From NCBI RefSeq assembly GCF_007827975.1, contig NZ_VITT01000005.1: a DNA stretch of 64,000 nt; one strand, 5' to 3'. Of the stretch, positions 1-8,864 are shown piece by piece. Every line of letters begins with the position of its first letter. The stretch's first letter is position 1. The position numbers were made by a program, and so were the translations under genes. The stretch is from Nitrospirillum viridazoti. GTDB taxonomy: Bacteria; Pseudomonadota; Alphaproteobacteria; Azospirillales; Azospirillaceae. The notes below the pieces were generated by a model, which worked only from the letters and a program-made list of their open reading frames with translations, ran no database searches and was not told where the DNA came from.

Positions 1-1
1 G

Positions 2-65
2 CAACGGCGCACCCCTGATAGTCTGTGATGTTTGGCGACTATCAGTCTGTCAGAGCGCGCCGTTG
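2..65. repeat. Nested inverted repeats (possible structured RNA end or terminator)
   Basis: CAACGGCGC at 2-10 is complementary to GCGCCGTTG at 57-65. Inside this pair, CTGATAGTC at 15-23 is complementary to GACTATCAG at 37-45. Both pairings are perfect nine-base stems. There is no clear T-run, so it may be the end of an upstream transcript, a cruciform, or a leader structure; the window edge cuts off the context. Confidence 0.5.
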
Positions 66-192
66 TCCGCTTCTCCCGCTCTTCCGCGATGAACCATTTA
101 AATTCGCAAAAATGAATTAACAAATTATCCGTTTGCTATATCTTCTCTGTCAAAATGCATAAGAGATGGGCTGTGAACCGACATGCACGTTC

Positions 193-215
193 TAGGTCAT
201 ATTAATATTAACCTA
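193..215. promoter_or_regulatory. Possible operator-like palindrome upstream of the autotransporter
   Basis: TAGGT at 193-197 and ACCTA at 211-215 are inverted and flank the perfect palindrome ATATTAATAT at 199-208. It lies about 175 bases before the chosen start. The symmetry suggests a protein binding site, but no known consensus is recognised. Confidence 0.25.
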
Positions 216-390
216 AGTTCCCCAGCGCGTCGGCGCGCGCCGATTGCATGCGCCCACCGGGCTTCCTCGTGCCCGGTATCACCGGGCTAGCCTCCGCATT
301 CCTCCGCAATTCACATCCGCACCAGCGCGCATCCCGCCGCTGGGCCTGTCCTTGACACTGAAATTCATGTTTTCAGGAGCATTTGCCGCC

Positions 391-3300
391 ATGCGTACCG
401 CTACCCCGACCCGTTCCAAGGCCCTGCTGCTCGGCGCTTCCGTTTTGGCGCTCGCCAGCTCATGGCAACACCCGGCACGGGCGGACATCAACGTTACGGG
501 CACGTCCGCGGCCGTGACCATTACCTCGGGCAATCTGGCGAACAGCGGCACCATCAGCAGCAGCACGTTCATCGCGGCGGTCAACGCATCTGGCTCCGTG
601 GGAACAATCGCCAACACCGGCACCATCAAATTGGTCGGCCCCTATGTCGGGCTGTCCGGCGTTGGCATGACGATCCAGGGTGCGACGATCGCCGGCACCT
701 ATCAGCCCGCCACGATCGGCCTGCTGAGTAACGGCGCGGGCGCCACCATCCTGGGCGGCGGTTCGGGCGTCCGGATCGACGGCGCCACCATCGGCACCAT
801 TGCGAACAGTGGCACCATCACGACCTCTCCCTCCTACGGCTCGGGCGCGGCCATCAGCGCTGGCGCCCAGCTCTGGGCTGGCTCGGGCTTGCAGACCGTC
901 ACCGTCGATACGTTGACCAACAATGCCGGCGGCGTGATCGGCGGCGGTATCAACTTCGCCGGTAGCACGATAGGCACCTTGGTCAACTCGGGCCTCATCA
1001 TCGGGCAAGGCACTTCTGGCGGCGCCGCAATGATCGTTGGCAGCGCCACATTTTATTCGTCTTCGTTCAATGGATCGATCTACACGTCACAGACGGTCGT
1101 GGCCCAAGGGGGAATCAGCACCCTCATGAACAGTGCCGGCGGCACCATCGCCGGCGACATCTTGGTCCGTGGGGGTAGGAGCACGATCGGAATTATCGAC
1201 AATGCGGGCCTGATCACCGGATCCATCACGGGGACGACGGCATCCATCGGCAGCCTTCACAATGAAGTCGGCGGCAGCTTGGCGGGCGTCACGCTCGCCG
1301 GTGGCAGCATCGGCAGCTTCGTTAACAGCGGTACCATCGCACCCGCCCCCAACAGCTATGTTTACAGCGGCGCCGTCAATCTGGGCGCAAGCACCGTTTA
1401 CACCGGGTCCGGCACGACCATAATCCCCGGCACCATCGGAACGATCGACAACCAAGCCGGCGCCACCATCGCCGGGGGCTTGTATGCGCAAGGGGCGACC
1501 GTCGGAACGTTCACCAACGCCGGTGGCATTGGTGAGGGCGTCAATCTCGGCGCCTCCACTATTTACGGGTCCAACACAACCGTCCTGCCCAGCAGCATCG
1601 GCACCATCAACAACCAAGCCGGTGGCACCATCACGGGAGGCTTGGCCGCCACGGCCTCCTCCATCGGTGCCTTCAACAACGCCGGCCTGATCAGCGGCGG
1701 CGTCAACCTGGGCGCCGCGAGCCCCTACACCTATTCCAGCATCGCGACAGGCTACACCTATATCTACGGCGTGGTGACCTCCACCATCGGCCAGTTGACC
1801 AACGCGGCCGGCGCCACGATCACCGGCGGCAGCGGCCTGACGGCCACCGGTGCCTCCATCGGCACGCTCACCAACGCCGGCGTGATCCAGGGCAACCTGA
1901 ATCTCGGCGCGGCCAGCACCTCAACCTTCAGTTCCAACGGAACAACGTTCAGCAGCACGTATTCCAGTGTAGCATCCACCATCGGCACGCTGATCAACAC
2001 GGCGAACGCCAGCATCACGGGTGGCGTCTACATCGGCGGCACGGTGGGGACATTCGACAATGCCGGCCTGATCACCGGATCCCTCACGGGCGCGCAAGTA
2101 TCCATTGGCAGCCTTCGCAATGAACTCGGTGGCAGCTTGGCAGGCGTCACGCTCACCGGTGGCAGCATCGGCAGCTTCGTTAACAGCGGCACCATCGCAC
2201 CCGCGGCCAATAGCTATGTTTACAGTGGTGCCGTCAATCTGGGCGCGAGCAGCGTTTACACCGGGTCCACCACAACCGTCGTGTCCAGCAGCATCGGCAC
2301 CATCAACAACCAAGCCGGCGCCACCATCGCCGGGGGCTTGTATGCGCAAGGGGCGACCGTCGGAACGTTCGCCAACGCCGGGGGCATTGGCGGGGGCGTC
2401 AATCTCGGCGCCTACATCAACTATGGGTCCAACACAACCGTCCTGCCCAGCAGCATTGGCACCATCGACAACCAGGCCGGCGCTACCATTACAGGAGGCT
2501 TGGCCGCCACGGCGTCCTCCATCGGCGCCTTCAACAACGCCGGCCTGATCAGCGGCGGCGTCAACCTGGGCACCACGAGCTCCTACACCTATTCCAGCAA
2601 CGGCACGGGCTATAGCTATATCTACGGCGCGGCGACATCCACCATCGGCCAGTTGACCAACGCGGCCGGCGCCACGATCACCGGCGGCAGTGGCCTGACG
2701 GCGACCGGCGCCTCCATCGGCACGCTCACCAACGCTGGCATGATCCAGGGCAGCGTCAACCTCGGCGGGGCCAGCACCTCCACCTTCAGTTCCAATGGGA
2801 CCACGTATAGCAGCACGTATTCCAGCGTGGACTCCACCATTGGCACGCTGATCAACAAGGCCACCGCCAGCATCACGGGTGGCGTCTACATCGGCGGCAC
2901 GGTGGGAACGTTCGACAATGCGGGCATGATCGGCTCCATCGGCACCTACACCTACAACTCCTATGGCCTGAACTTTGGCGGCAACTCCAAGGCCAGCGTC
3001 ATCACGAACGAGGCGGGTGCCACCCTCGCCGGTTTTGTCGGGCTGGGCCTAAGCGGTACGGATGTCGGGACGCTGAGCAACAGCGGCCTCATCACGAGCC
3101 TGAACAACACCGCCATCACCGGCGGCCTCAAGTCCTCTTACAACTCCGTGACGTCGAGCTATGAGTATTCGGCGGCAAGTATCGGAACCCTGTCGAATTC
3201 GGCTGGCGGCACCATTCAGGGTTACTACGGCGGCATCCAGTATCAGGGCACCATCGGCACGCTGATCAATGACGGACTGATCGCCGCCACGCAAGGCGGC

Positions 3301-6300
3301 AGCGGCATATCGATCACCAGCAACGGCACGAGTGCGGCAATCGGCACACTGATCAACGGCGTTAACGGCACTATCAGCGGCCTTTATTACTTGGGCGCCA
3401 TTGCCGTTGCCGGAGCCACCATCGTGGGTCTGCAGAATGATGGTTTGGTAAGCGGCGGCACCTACGCCAACGCCATCTTGGTCTCCGGAAACTCATTTTA
3501 CACGTACGACACTGTTCACGGCACCTATGGGACCACCTCCATCTCCGGACAGATCAACACCCTGACCAACAGCGCCTCCGGAACGATTACCGGCGCCACC
3601 GGGGTCCATGTGTCAGGGACCGGCCATATCGGCACGCTCAGCAACGATGGGCTGATTCAAGGCTCCACCAGCGGCGGCATCAAGATTGAGAGCTTCTATT
3701 CTGATAGCGGCTCCGTCACACCGGCCCTTGATACTCTAATCAACGGGGCCACGGGCACCATTGCCGGGGGCTATGCGGGCGTCTTTGTCTCGTCGGGAAC
3801 GCTGTCCACCTTGGTGAACCGCGGCTTGGTCACTGGCACGCAAGGGGCAATTGTGGCCAGCAACTTCGGCGCCTACTCGACCATCGCGCCCTCTATTGGC
3901 CAAATCACCAACCTCGGAACCCTGACTGCCACCGGCTCTACGCTAGCCACCGTGATTTCGGGGACGGCCGCCATCTTAAGCGGTGTCGACGTCGGCACGC
4001 TTTCCAATAGCGGTGTGATTTCCGGGGCGATGGCCCTCTACGCGTTGAGCACGACGCTGAACAACAGTGTGGCGGTGGGCAGCGTCGGCTTGGTCGACAA
4101 TCTGGCGGGCGGTTCCCTTATCGGCATGGGCTCTCAAGCGGCCGTCCTGCTTAACGCGCCGGTCGATACCCTGCGGAACGCTGGGCTGATCGCCGACCAG
4201 GGCACCTCCACCCTCGCCTCCGCCGTCGCCGTGCTCAGCGGAACTCTTGGCACCCTGCTCAATCTGGCGGCTGGCACCATCGCCGCGCCCAGCGCCGCCC
4301 TGCAGGTCTCGGGCACCATCCGCGCCGTGGACAACGAAGGCGTGATCCAGGGTGGCACCGCTGCGGTCAGCTTGAATCAAACCTCCAACTATTCCAGCAC
4401 CGCAGCCGCCCATTCCGGTAGCATTGGGACGCTCAGCAACAGCGGCGCCCTTCATGGTGGCGTGGATGGCGTTCAGGTGGCTGGCCGGATCGACGCACTG
4501 GCCAATAGCGGCACCATCACGGGTGGCACGGTTGCCGGCGTCCAGAACGTCGGCTCGGTTAAGTCTTCCACCGTCACCTATAATTATCTGCCCGACAGCT
4601 TCAACTGGAGCTACATCACCATCAGCACGGAGACCAGCCAAAGCGGCACCATCGCGGCGGCGACCAACCAGGGGGTGCTCAGCGGTGGCCAAAGCGGCAT
4701 CATCAACGGCGTAACGGGGACGAGCACCCTTTCCACGGTGATATCCTCCTTCTTTCAGGGCCCACAGACGGTGGTCAGTTCGGTGGTCAGCACCACCGGC
4801 CCCATCGGTGGCACCATCGGCACGCTGATGAACAGCGGCACCATCCTGGGCACGGCGGTCGCCGGCATCGACAACGGCGCGGCCACGGCCGTCATCGGCA
4901 CGCTGGTCAACAGCGGCCTGATCCAGGGCGGCCAGACGGGCCTCATCAACGCCGGCTCCATCGGCACCTTGAGCAACAGCGGCACCATCACCGGCGCCGT
5001 GGCGGCCATCCGGGACAGCGGCACGCTGGGCCCGGTCACCAACACCGGCGTCATCGCCGGCGACATCATCCATACCGCCGCGTCCGACCTGTCCATCACC
5101 GGCGGCAGCGGCACCACGTTCGGCACCCTGACGGGTGTCAACGGCGCCCGTGGCACCTTGTCCAGCACGGCCAGCAATGTGATGCTGGCCGGCAACCTCG
5201 TGCTGAACGACAGTGTCAGCATCGCCGGCCACACCCTGGTGGAGAATGGCGGCAGCCTGGTCTTGACGGCCCCTACCACCATCACCGGCAACTATGCCCA
5301 GGCGGGCGGCACGTTGACGGCCATGGCGGCCGGCGGCACCGTGGGCGGCTTGCAGATCAGCGGTGGTGCCAGCATCAGCGGCGCCACCGTCGTGCTGACC
5401 TCGCAATACGCCTACGGCCTGACCAGCGGCGCCAGCTACACCATCGTGGCGGCCGGCGACGCCGCCTCCAGCTACACCAGCGTGACCGCGCTGGCCCCGG
5501 GCTATAATTCCACCACCGTGACCAGCACGGTGGTGGGCGGCCAGACCGACCTGATCGTCAGCGTGGGCCACAGCAGCCTGTCGGCCGGCGGTACAGCCAC
5601 CATCGCCGGCGGCGACGGGACCCTGGACCAGATGACGGGCGGCGCCCTGGCCATCACCGGCGGCACGCCCACGGTGGGGTCGATCGCCGGTGGCACGCTG
5701 ACCCAGACCAGCGGTTCGGCCAGCCTGGGCACCGTCACGGGCGGCACCATCACGCTGGCCGGCGGCAGCGCCACCCTGGGCACCATCGCCGGCGGCACGC
5801 TGACGCAAAGCGCCGGGTCCACCATCGCCGGCACCACGGCGGTGCAGGTCCAAGGCGGCAGCCTGAACCTGGGCGGCACGGTGCAGGCGCCCCTGGCGGT
5901 CAACGGCGGCCTGGTGGCCCTGAACGGCACCGCCTCCGGCCCCGTCACCGTGGGCAGCGGCGGCACCCTGCGCGGGTCCGGCGTCATCACCGGTGCGGCC
6001 ACCGTGGCCGGTGTGCTGCGCCCGGGCAACTCGCCCGGCACGCTGACCTTCACCGATGGGCTGACGCAAGCCGCCAAGTCGGTGCTGTCCATCGACATCG
6101 ACGGCACGGGCACGGGCAAGGGGGCCGGCAACTACTCGCGCGTCCTGGTGACGGGCGGCAGTTACGTCATCGGCTCCGGCGCCACGCTTCAGCCCAACCT
6201 GCGGGGCATGACCGGCAGCGCCAGCAACACCTACACCCCGGGCCTGGGCACCGATTTCACCATCGTCCAAGCGGCGGGTGGCGTGTCGGGCACCTTCGCC

Positions 6301-7602
6301 GGGATCACCCAACCCAGCAGCGGGCTGCTGGCCGGCACGCAGTTCACGGCGCTGTACACCAACAACGCTGTCGAACTGTACGTCACCCCCACCTACGGCA
6401 ACTTGGCCAGCCTGGGGGCCAGCGCCAACCAGCAGACCATGGGCCGCGTGGTGGCGGGCCTGAGCAGCACCGGCAACGCCGACCTCAACGCCGTGCTGAA
6501 GGCGCTGTACGGCCTGCCCACGGTGGGGGCGTCGCTGGATGCCCTGGCGCAGATCGGTGGCTCGTCCCAGGCCAACATCGTCGCCTACAGCCTGAACCGG
6601 GGCCTGGCGGTGACGCAGGTGCTGGGCCAGCGCCTGGCGGCGGTGCGCGACGGCGTGGCCGGCGGCATGCAGGGCACGATGCAGGCGCAGCTGGTCGGCC
6701 GCACGCTCTACACCAGCATGGCCAGCGGCAGCGACGCCCCAGTGATTGAGGACGAGCGCGGTGTGGCCGCCGGCTCGGCGCCGGAAGAGGGCTGGCACTT
6801 CTGGGCCCAGGGCCTGGGCGCTTTCACCCGGGTGGACAGCGACGGCAATGCCGCGGGCGGGCACAGCAACACCGGCGGCGGTCTGTTCGGCGGCGACCGC
6901 ACGGTGGCGCCGGGCGTGACCGTGGGCCTGGCCGGCGTGCTGCTGCAGAGCACCTCGGGCGGGTCCAATGAGACCAGCAGCTACGGCCTGTCGGCCTACG
7001 GCAACGTCGATCTGGGGGATGGCCTGTTCGTCACCGGCAACGCCGGCTACACCTACGACCAGTACGACACGGCGCGGACCATGGGCTTTGGCGGTCTCAG
7101 CCGCACGGCCTTCGGCCATACCACGGGTGACGAACTGAGCGCCGGTGTCACGGCCGGCTACCGGGTGCGGGTGTCCAACCTGACCTTGGAGCCGCAGGCC
7201 GGCATCCAGTGGCTGCGGGTAGGCCGCGACGGCTTCACCGAGACGGGCGCCGGCGCCTTGAACCTGGTGCTGCAGGACCTGGACGCCACCGCGCTGCAGA
7301 GCAGCGTGGGCGGCCGGGCCTCGGCCAGTTGGAAGACGGACGGCGGCACGGTGATCACCCCGGCCCTGCGGGCGGCCTGGCTGCACGACTTCCGCGACCG
7401 GGCCCTGACCAGCCAGGCGGCGCTGGCGGGCACCACCTTCGCCGTGACCGGCCCCGACACCGGCGCCAACGCGCTGGGCATCGGCGGCGGGCTGACCCTG
7501 CAGGAAGGCAACAACCTGAACCTCTACGCCAATTATGACGGCACGCTGCGCCGGCACGAGACCGACCACGTCTTCACCGCCGGCTTCCGCCTCAGCTGGT
7601 AA
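391..7602 (+). CDS. Giant type Va autotransporter, adhesin-like repeat passenger
   Basis: This 2403-residue protein is expected to be exported by Sec and to place its passenger on the cell surface through its own C-terminal beta-barrel. The start at 391 has AGGAG about 11 bases upstream and opens a typical signal peptide (basic MRTATPTRSK, hydrophobic core, ending QHPARA). Residues about 32-1700 are degenerate repeats of the type IGTLxNSGTITG, expected to fold as a beta-helix. Around 1700-2050 come GG-rich strand-loop-strand repeats and a GVLRPGNSPG motif common in autotransporter passengers. The barrel begins near residue 2130 (GWHFWAQGLG) and ends in the aromatic residue W, as an outer-membrane beta-signal requires. 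Residues 273-558 and 559-844 are near-identical tandem copies. No protease motif was noticed, so adhesion or aggregation is the likeliest role. The terminator-like hairpin at 7628 follows. Confidence 0.9.
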   Translation: MRTATPTRSKALLLGASVLALASSWQHPARADINVTGTSAAVTITSGNLANSGTISSSTFIAAVNASGSVGTIANTGTIKLVGPYVGLSGVGMTIQGATIAGTYQPATIGLLSNGAGATILGGGSGVRIDGATIGTIANSGTITTSPSYGSGAAISAGAQLWAGSGLQTVTVDTLTNNAGGVIGGGINFAGSTIGTLVNSGLIIGQGTSGGAAMIVGSATFYSSSFNGSIYTSQTVVAQGGISTLMNSAGGTIAGDILVRGGRSTIGIIDNAGLITGSITGTTASIGSLHNEVGGSLAGVTLAGGSIGSFVNSGTIAPAPNSYVYSGAVNLGASTVYTGSGTTIIPGTIGTIDNQAGATIAGGLYAQGATVGTFTNAGGIGEGVNLGASTIYGSNTTVLPSSIGTINNQAGGTITGGLAATASSIGAFNNAGLISGGVNLGAASPYTYSSIATGYTYIYGVVTSTIGQLTNAAGATITGGSGLTATGASIGTLTNAGVIQGNLNLGAASTSTFSSNGTTFSSTYSSVASTIGTLINTANASITGGVYIGGTVGTFDNAGLITGSLTGAQVSIGSLRNELGGSLAGVTLTGGSIGSFVNSGTIAPAANSYVYSGAVNLGASSVYTGSTTTVVSSSIGTINNQAGATIAGGLYAQGATVGTFANAGGIGGGVNLGAYINYGSNTTVLPSSIGTIDNQAGATITGGLAATASSIGAFNNAGLISGGVNLGTTSSYTYSSNGTGYSYIYGAATSTIGQLTNAAGATITGGSGLTATGASIGTLTNAGMIQGSVNLGGASTSTFSSNGTTYSSTYSSVDSTIGTLINKATASITGGVYIGGTVGTFDNAGMIGSIGTYTYNSYGLNFGGNSKASVITNEAGATLAGFVGLGLSGTDVGTLSNSGLITSLNNTAITGGLKSSYNSVTSSYEYSAASIGTLSNSAGGTIQGYYGGIQYQGTIGTLINDGLIAATQGGSGISITSNGTSAAIGTLINGVNGTISGLYYLGAIAVAGATIVGLQNDGLVSGGTYANAILVSGNSFYTYDTVHGTYGTTSISGQINTLTNSASGTITGATGVHVSGTGHIGTLSNDGLIQGSTSGGIKIESFYSDSGSVTPALDTLINGATGTIAGGYAGVFVSSGTLSTLVNRGLVTGTQGAIVASNFGAYSTIAPSIGQITNLGTLTATGSTLATVISGTAAILSGVDVGTLSNSGVISGAMALYALSTTLNNSVAVGSVGLVDNLAGGSLIGMGSQAAVLLNAPVDTLRNAGLIADQGTSTLASAVAVLSGTLGTLLNLAAGTIAAPSAALQVSGTIRAVDNEGVIQGGTAAVSLNQTSNYSSTAAAHSGSIGTLSNSGALHGGVDGVQVAGRIDALANSGTITGGTVAGVQNVGSVKSSTVTYNYLPDSFNWSYITISTETSQSGTIAAATNQGVLSGGQSGIINGVTGTSTLSTVISSFFQGPQTVVSSVVSTTGPIGGTIGTLMNSGTILGTAVAGIDNGAATAVIGTLVNSGLIQGGQTGLINAGSIGTLSNSGTITGAVAAIRDSGTLGPVTNTGVIAGDIIHTAASDLSITGGSGTTFGTLTGVNGARGTLSSTASNVMLAGNLVLNDSVSIAGHTLVENGGSLVLTAPTTITGNYAQAGGTLTAMAAGGTVGGLQISGGASISGATVVLTSQYAYGLTSGASYTIVAAGDAASSYTSVTALAPGYNSTTVTSTVVGGQTDLIVSVGHSSLSAGGTATIAGGDGTLDQMTGGALAITGGTPTVGSIAGGTLTQTSGSASLGTVTGGTITLAGGSATLGTIAGGTLTQSAGSTIAGTTAVQVQGGSLNLGGTVQAPLAVNGGLVALNGTASGPVTVGSGGTLRGSGVITGAATVAGVLRPGNSPGTLTFTDGLTQAAKSVLSIDIDGTGTGKGAGNYSRVLVTGGSYVIGSGATLQPNLRGMTGSASNTYTPGLGTDFTIVQAAGGVSGTFAGITQPSSGLLAGTQFTALYTNNAVELYVTPTYGNLASLGASANQQTMGRVVAGLSSTGNADLNAVLKALYGLPTVGASLDALAQIGGSSQANIVAYSLNRGLAVTQVLGQRLAAVRDGVAGGMQGTMQAQLVGRTLYTSMASGSDAPVIEDERGVAAGSAPEEGWHFWAQGLGAFTRVDSDGNAAGGHSNTGGGLFGGDRTVAPGVTVGLAGVLLQSTSGGSNETSSYGLSAYGNVDLGDGLFVTGNAGYTYDQYDTARTMGFGGLSRTAFGHTTGDELSAGVTAGYRVRVSNLTLEPQAGIQWLRVGRDGFTETGAGALNLVLQDLDATALQSSVGGRASASWKTDGGTVITPALRAAWLHDFRDRALTSQAALAGTTFAVTGPDTGANALGIGGGLTLQEGNNLNLYANYDGTLRRHETDHVFTAGFRLSW
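1207..2922 (+). repeat. Two tandem 858-bp copies inside the autotransporter gene
   Basis: Positions 1207-2064 and 2065-2922 align end to end with exactly the same length, 858 bp or 286 codons. Landmarks such as GGCCTGATCACCGGATCC at 1207 and 2065 recur at the same offset throughout. The copies differ at scattered bases, including some changes in the tyrosine-rich loops, so the duplication is recent but not brand new. Confidence 0.9.
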
Positions 7603-7627
7603 GACGGGTCCCAGGCTCACATGTGAC

Positions 7628-7658
7628 AACGGCCCGGGTGACATCCACCCGGGCCGTT
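7628..7658. terminator. GC-rich hairpin after the autotransporter gene
   Basis: AACGGCCCGGGTG at 7628-7640 pairs perfectly with CACCCGGGCCGTT at 7646-7658 around a five-base ACATC loop. It starts 26 bases after the autotransporter stop. There is no long T-run, so termination may be partly Rho-assisted. Confidence 0.6.
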
Positions 7659-7695
7659 GCCATATCCTGGGGGCACAATGGCGAGGGAAACAGGC

Positions 7696-8196
7696 ATGAG
7701 CGAGGCGTTCGTCTGCAGTGTTTGCGGCCAGACCCACGAGGGCCTGCCCACCCAGTGGGCCTGGAAGCTGCCTGACGCGGTCTGGGCCATTCCCGAGGGC
7801 GACCGCGAGAGCGCCGCCGATTTCACCGAAGACGTCTGCGCCTACGACGGGCGCTTCTTCATCCGCTGCGTCCTGCCCATCCCCTTCACCCATCCGACGG
7901 ACTTCTTCGGCTGGGGCGTATGGGCGGAGGTCGGGCGATCGGCCTTCCTGCGCTATCTGGATTTATACGAGGCGGACGGCAGTACGGAACCGCCGCTGCC
8001 CGGCACGCTGGCCAACGTCATCAGCCTCTACGGCGCGCCACTGGGACAGCCGGTGCTGATCCAGTTCGGCACCGCCAGCGAGCGGCCCATGCTGCGCCTC
8101 ACCAACGACGACATGTCGCCGCTGGCGCGGGAACAGCGAGCAGGCGTGGGTGCCGACCGGCACCATGAGATCCTGAAGGCGCTGGGGGCCCTCTAA
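7696..8196 (+). CDS. DUF2199-family protein
   Basis: This 166-residue protein of unknown function matches the DUF2199 family. It has an N-terminal CSVCG knuckle followed by THEGLP and a W-rich region, and later a PFxHPTDFFGWGVWAEV segment typical of the family. The start at 7696 is preferred because GAGGGA lies eight bases upstream; an ATG at 7678 would add only six residues. The single CxxC pair could bind a metal or simply be structural. It is monocistronic, between the autotransporter terminator and a convergent acetyltransferase gene. The protein lacks a signal peptide and is expected in the cytoplasm. Confidence 0.7.
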   Translation: MSEAFVCSVCGQTHEGLPTQWAWKLPDAVWAIPEGDRESAADFTEDVCAYDGRFFIRCVLPIPFTHPTDFFGWGVWAEVGRSAFLRYLDLYEADGSTEPPLPGTLANVISLYGAPLGQPVLIQFGTASERPMLRLTNDDMSPLAREQRAGVGADRHHEILKALGAL

Positions 8197-8207
8197 TTGA
8201 GACGCGG

Positions 8208-8798
8208 CTAACCGCGCCAGTCGTCGCGCAGGATGCCGTACAGCACATGGTCGGCCCAGCGGCCGTCGATGCGCAGATAGCCCCGGGCATAGCCCTCGCG
8301 CACGAAGCCCACCTTTTCCAGCAGGCCCTGGCTGGGCTGGTTGGTGGGCAGGCAGGCGGCCTCTACCCGGTGCAGGCCCAGTTGGCCGAAGGCGAAGCCC
8401 AGGCTGGCCTTGGCCGCCTCGCTGGTATAGCCACGCCGGGCGTAGGGCTTGCCCACCCAATAGCCCATGGTGGCCATCTGGGCCACGCCCCGGCGGACGT
8501 TGGACAGGCCGATGCCGCCCACCAGCCGGTCGCTGGAGCGTTCGAAGATCAGGAAGCTGTAGGCCTCGTCATTGCGCCATTCCGCCGTATGTCGGCGCAC
8601 CCGGCGCAGAAAGGAAGAGCGCAGCAGGGCGTCGGCCGGCCAGGTGGGTTCCCACGGGGCCAGGAAGTCCCGGCTGCGTTCGCGCAGGTCGGCCCATTCC
8701 CGCCAATCCTTGACCTGGGCCGGGCGCAGGTAGACCTGCGGCCCGTCCAGGCGGATGGCCGGTGTGCTCAGGATATCGGCATGTAACAGCCGTATCAC
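8208..8798 (-). CDS. GNAT-family N-acetyltransferase, RimJ/RimL-like
   Basis: The 196-residue protein has the RimJ/RimL-type GNAT fold: an N-terminal substrate part (VYLRPAQVKDWREWADLRERS), then the strand GYWVGKPYARRGYTSEAA that carries the acetyl-CoA pyrophosphate loop (positions of the R/Q-x-x-G-x-A motif, here RRGYTS), and the C-terminal ASQGLLEKVGF-type signature NQPSQGLLEKVGFVREGYAR. Family members acetylate protein N-termini, usually of ribosomal proteins; the substrate here is unknown. The start is GTG at 8798. It lies 66 bases downstream of the M16 peptidase gene on the same strand, an arrangement seen after thrC and this peptidase in related alphaproteobacteria, so co-transcription is likely. 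Confidence 0.85.
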   Translation of the reverse strand: MIRLLHADILSTPAIRLDGPQVYLRPAQVKDWREWADLRERSRDFLAPWEPTWPADALLRSSFLRRVRRHTAEWRNDEAYSFLIFERSSDRLVGGIGLSNVRRGVAQMATMGYWVGKPYARRGYTSEAAKASLGFAFGQLGLHRVEAACLPTNQPSQGLLEKVGFVREGYARGYLRIDGRWADHVLYGILRDDWRG

Positions 8799-8864
8799 CG
8801 CCTCAAGCCCCTCCCTACCCCCATCGTCGCCGCCCCCACCGTTACCGGCCCCATCGTTATCGGT

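Larger units (their letters stand above)
1..390. other. Upstream region of the autotransporter gene, no gene seen
   Basis: This AT-richer stretch precedes the autotransporter start at 391. It holds a nested inverted repeat at its left edge (2-65), an AT-rich segment around 97-180, and a short near-palindrome at 193-215. An in-frame ATG at 244 exists but encodes a proline- and arginine-rich stretch ahead of the signal peptide and looks like untranslated leader. No other coding region is supported. Confidence 0.6.

Noticed and set aside
3976..7893. 1305-codon open frame on the minus strand under the autotransporter
   Set aside because: It is a frame shadow of a repetitive GC-rich gene: the protein is composed of A, G, R, Q and H runs with no domain, and the plus-strand gene has a signal peptide and barrel.
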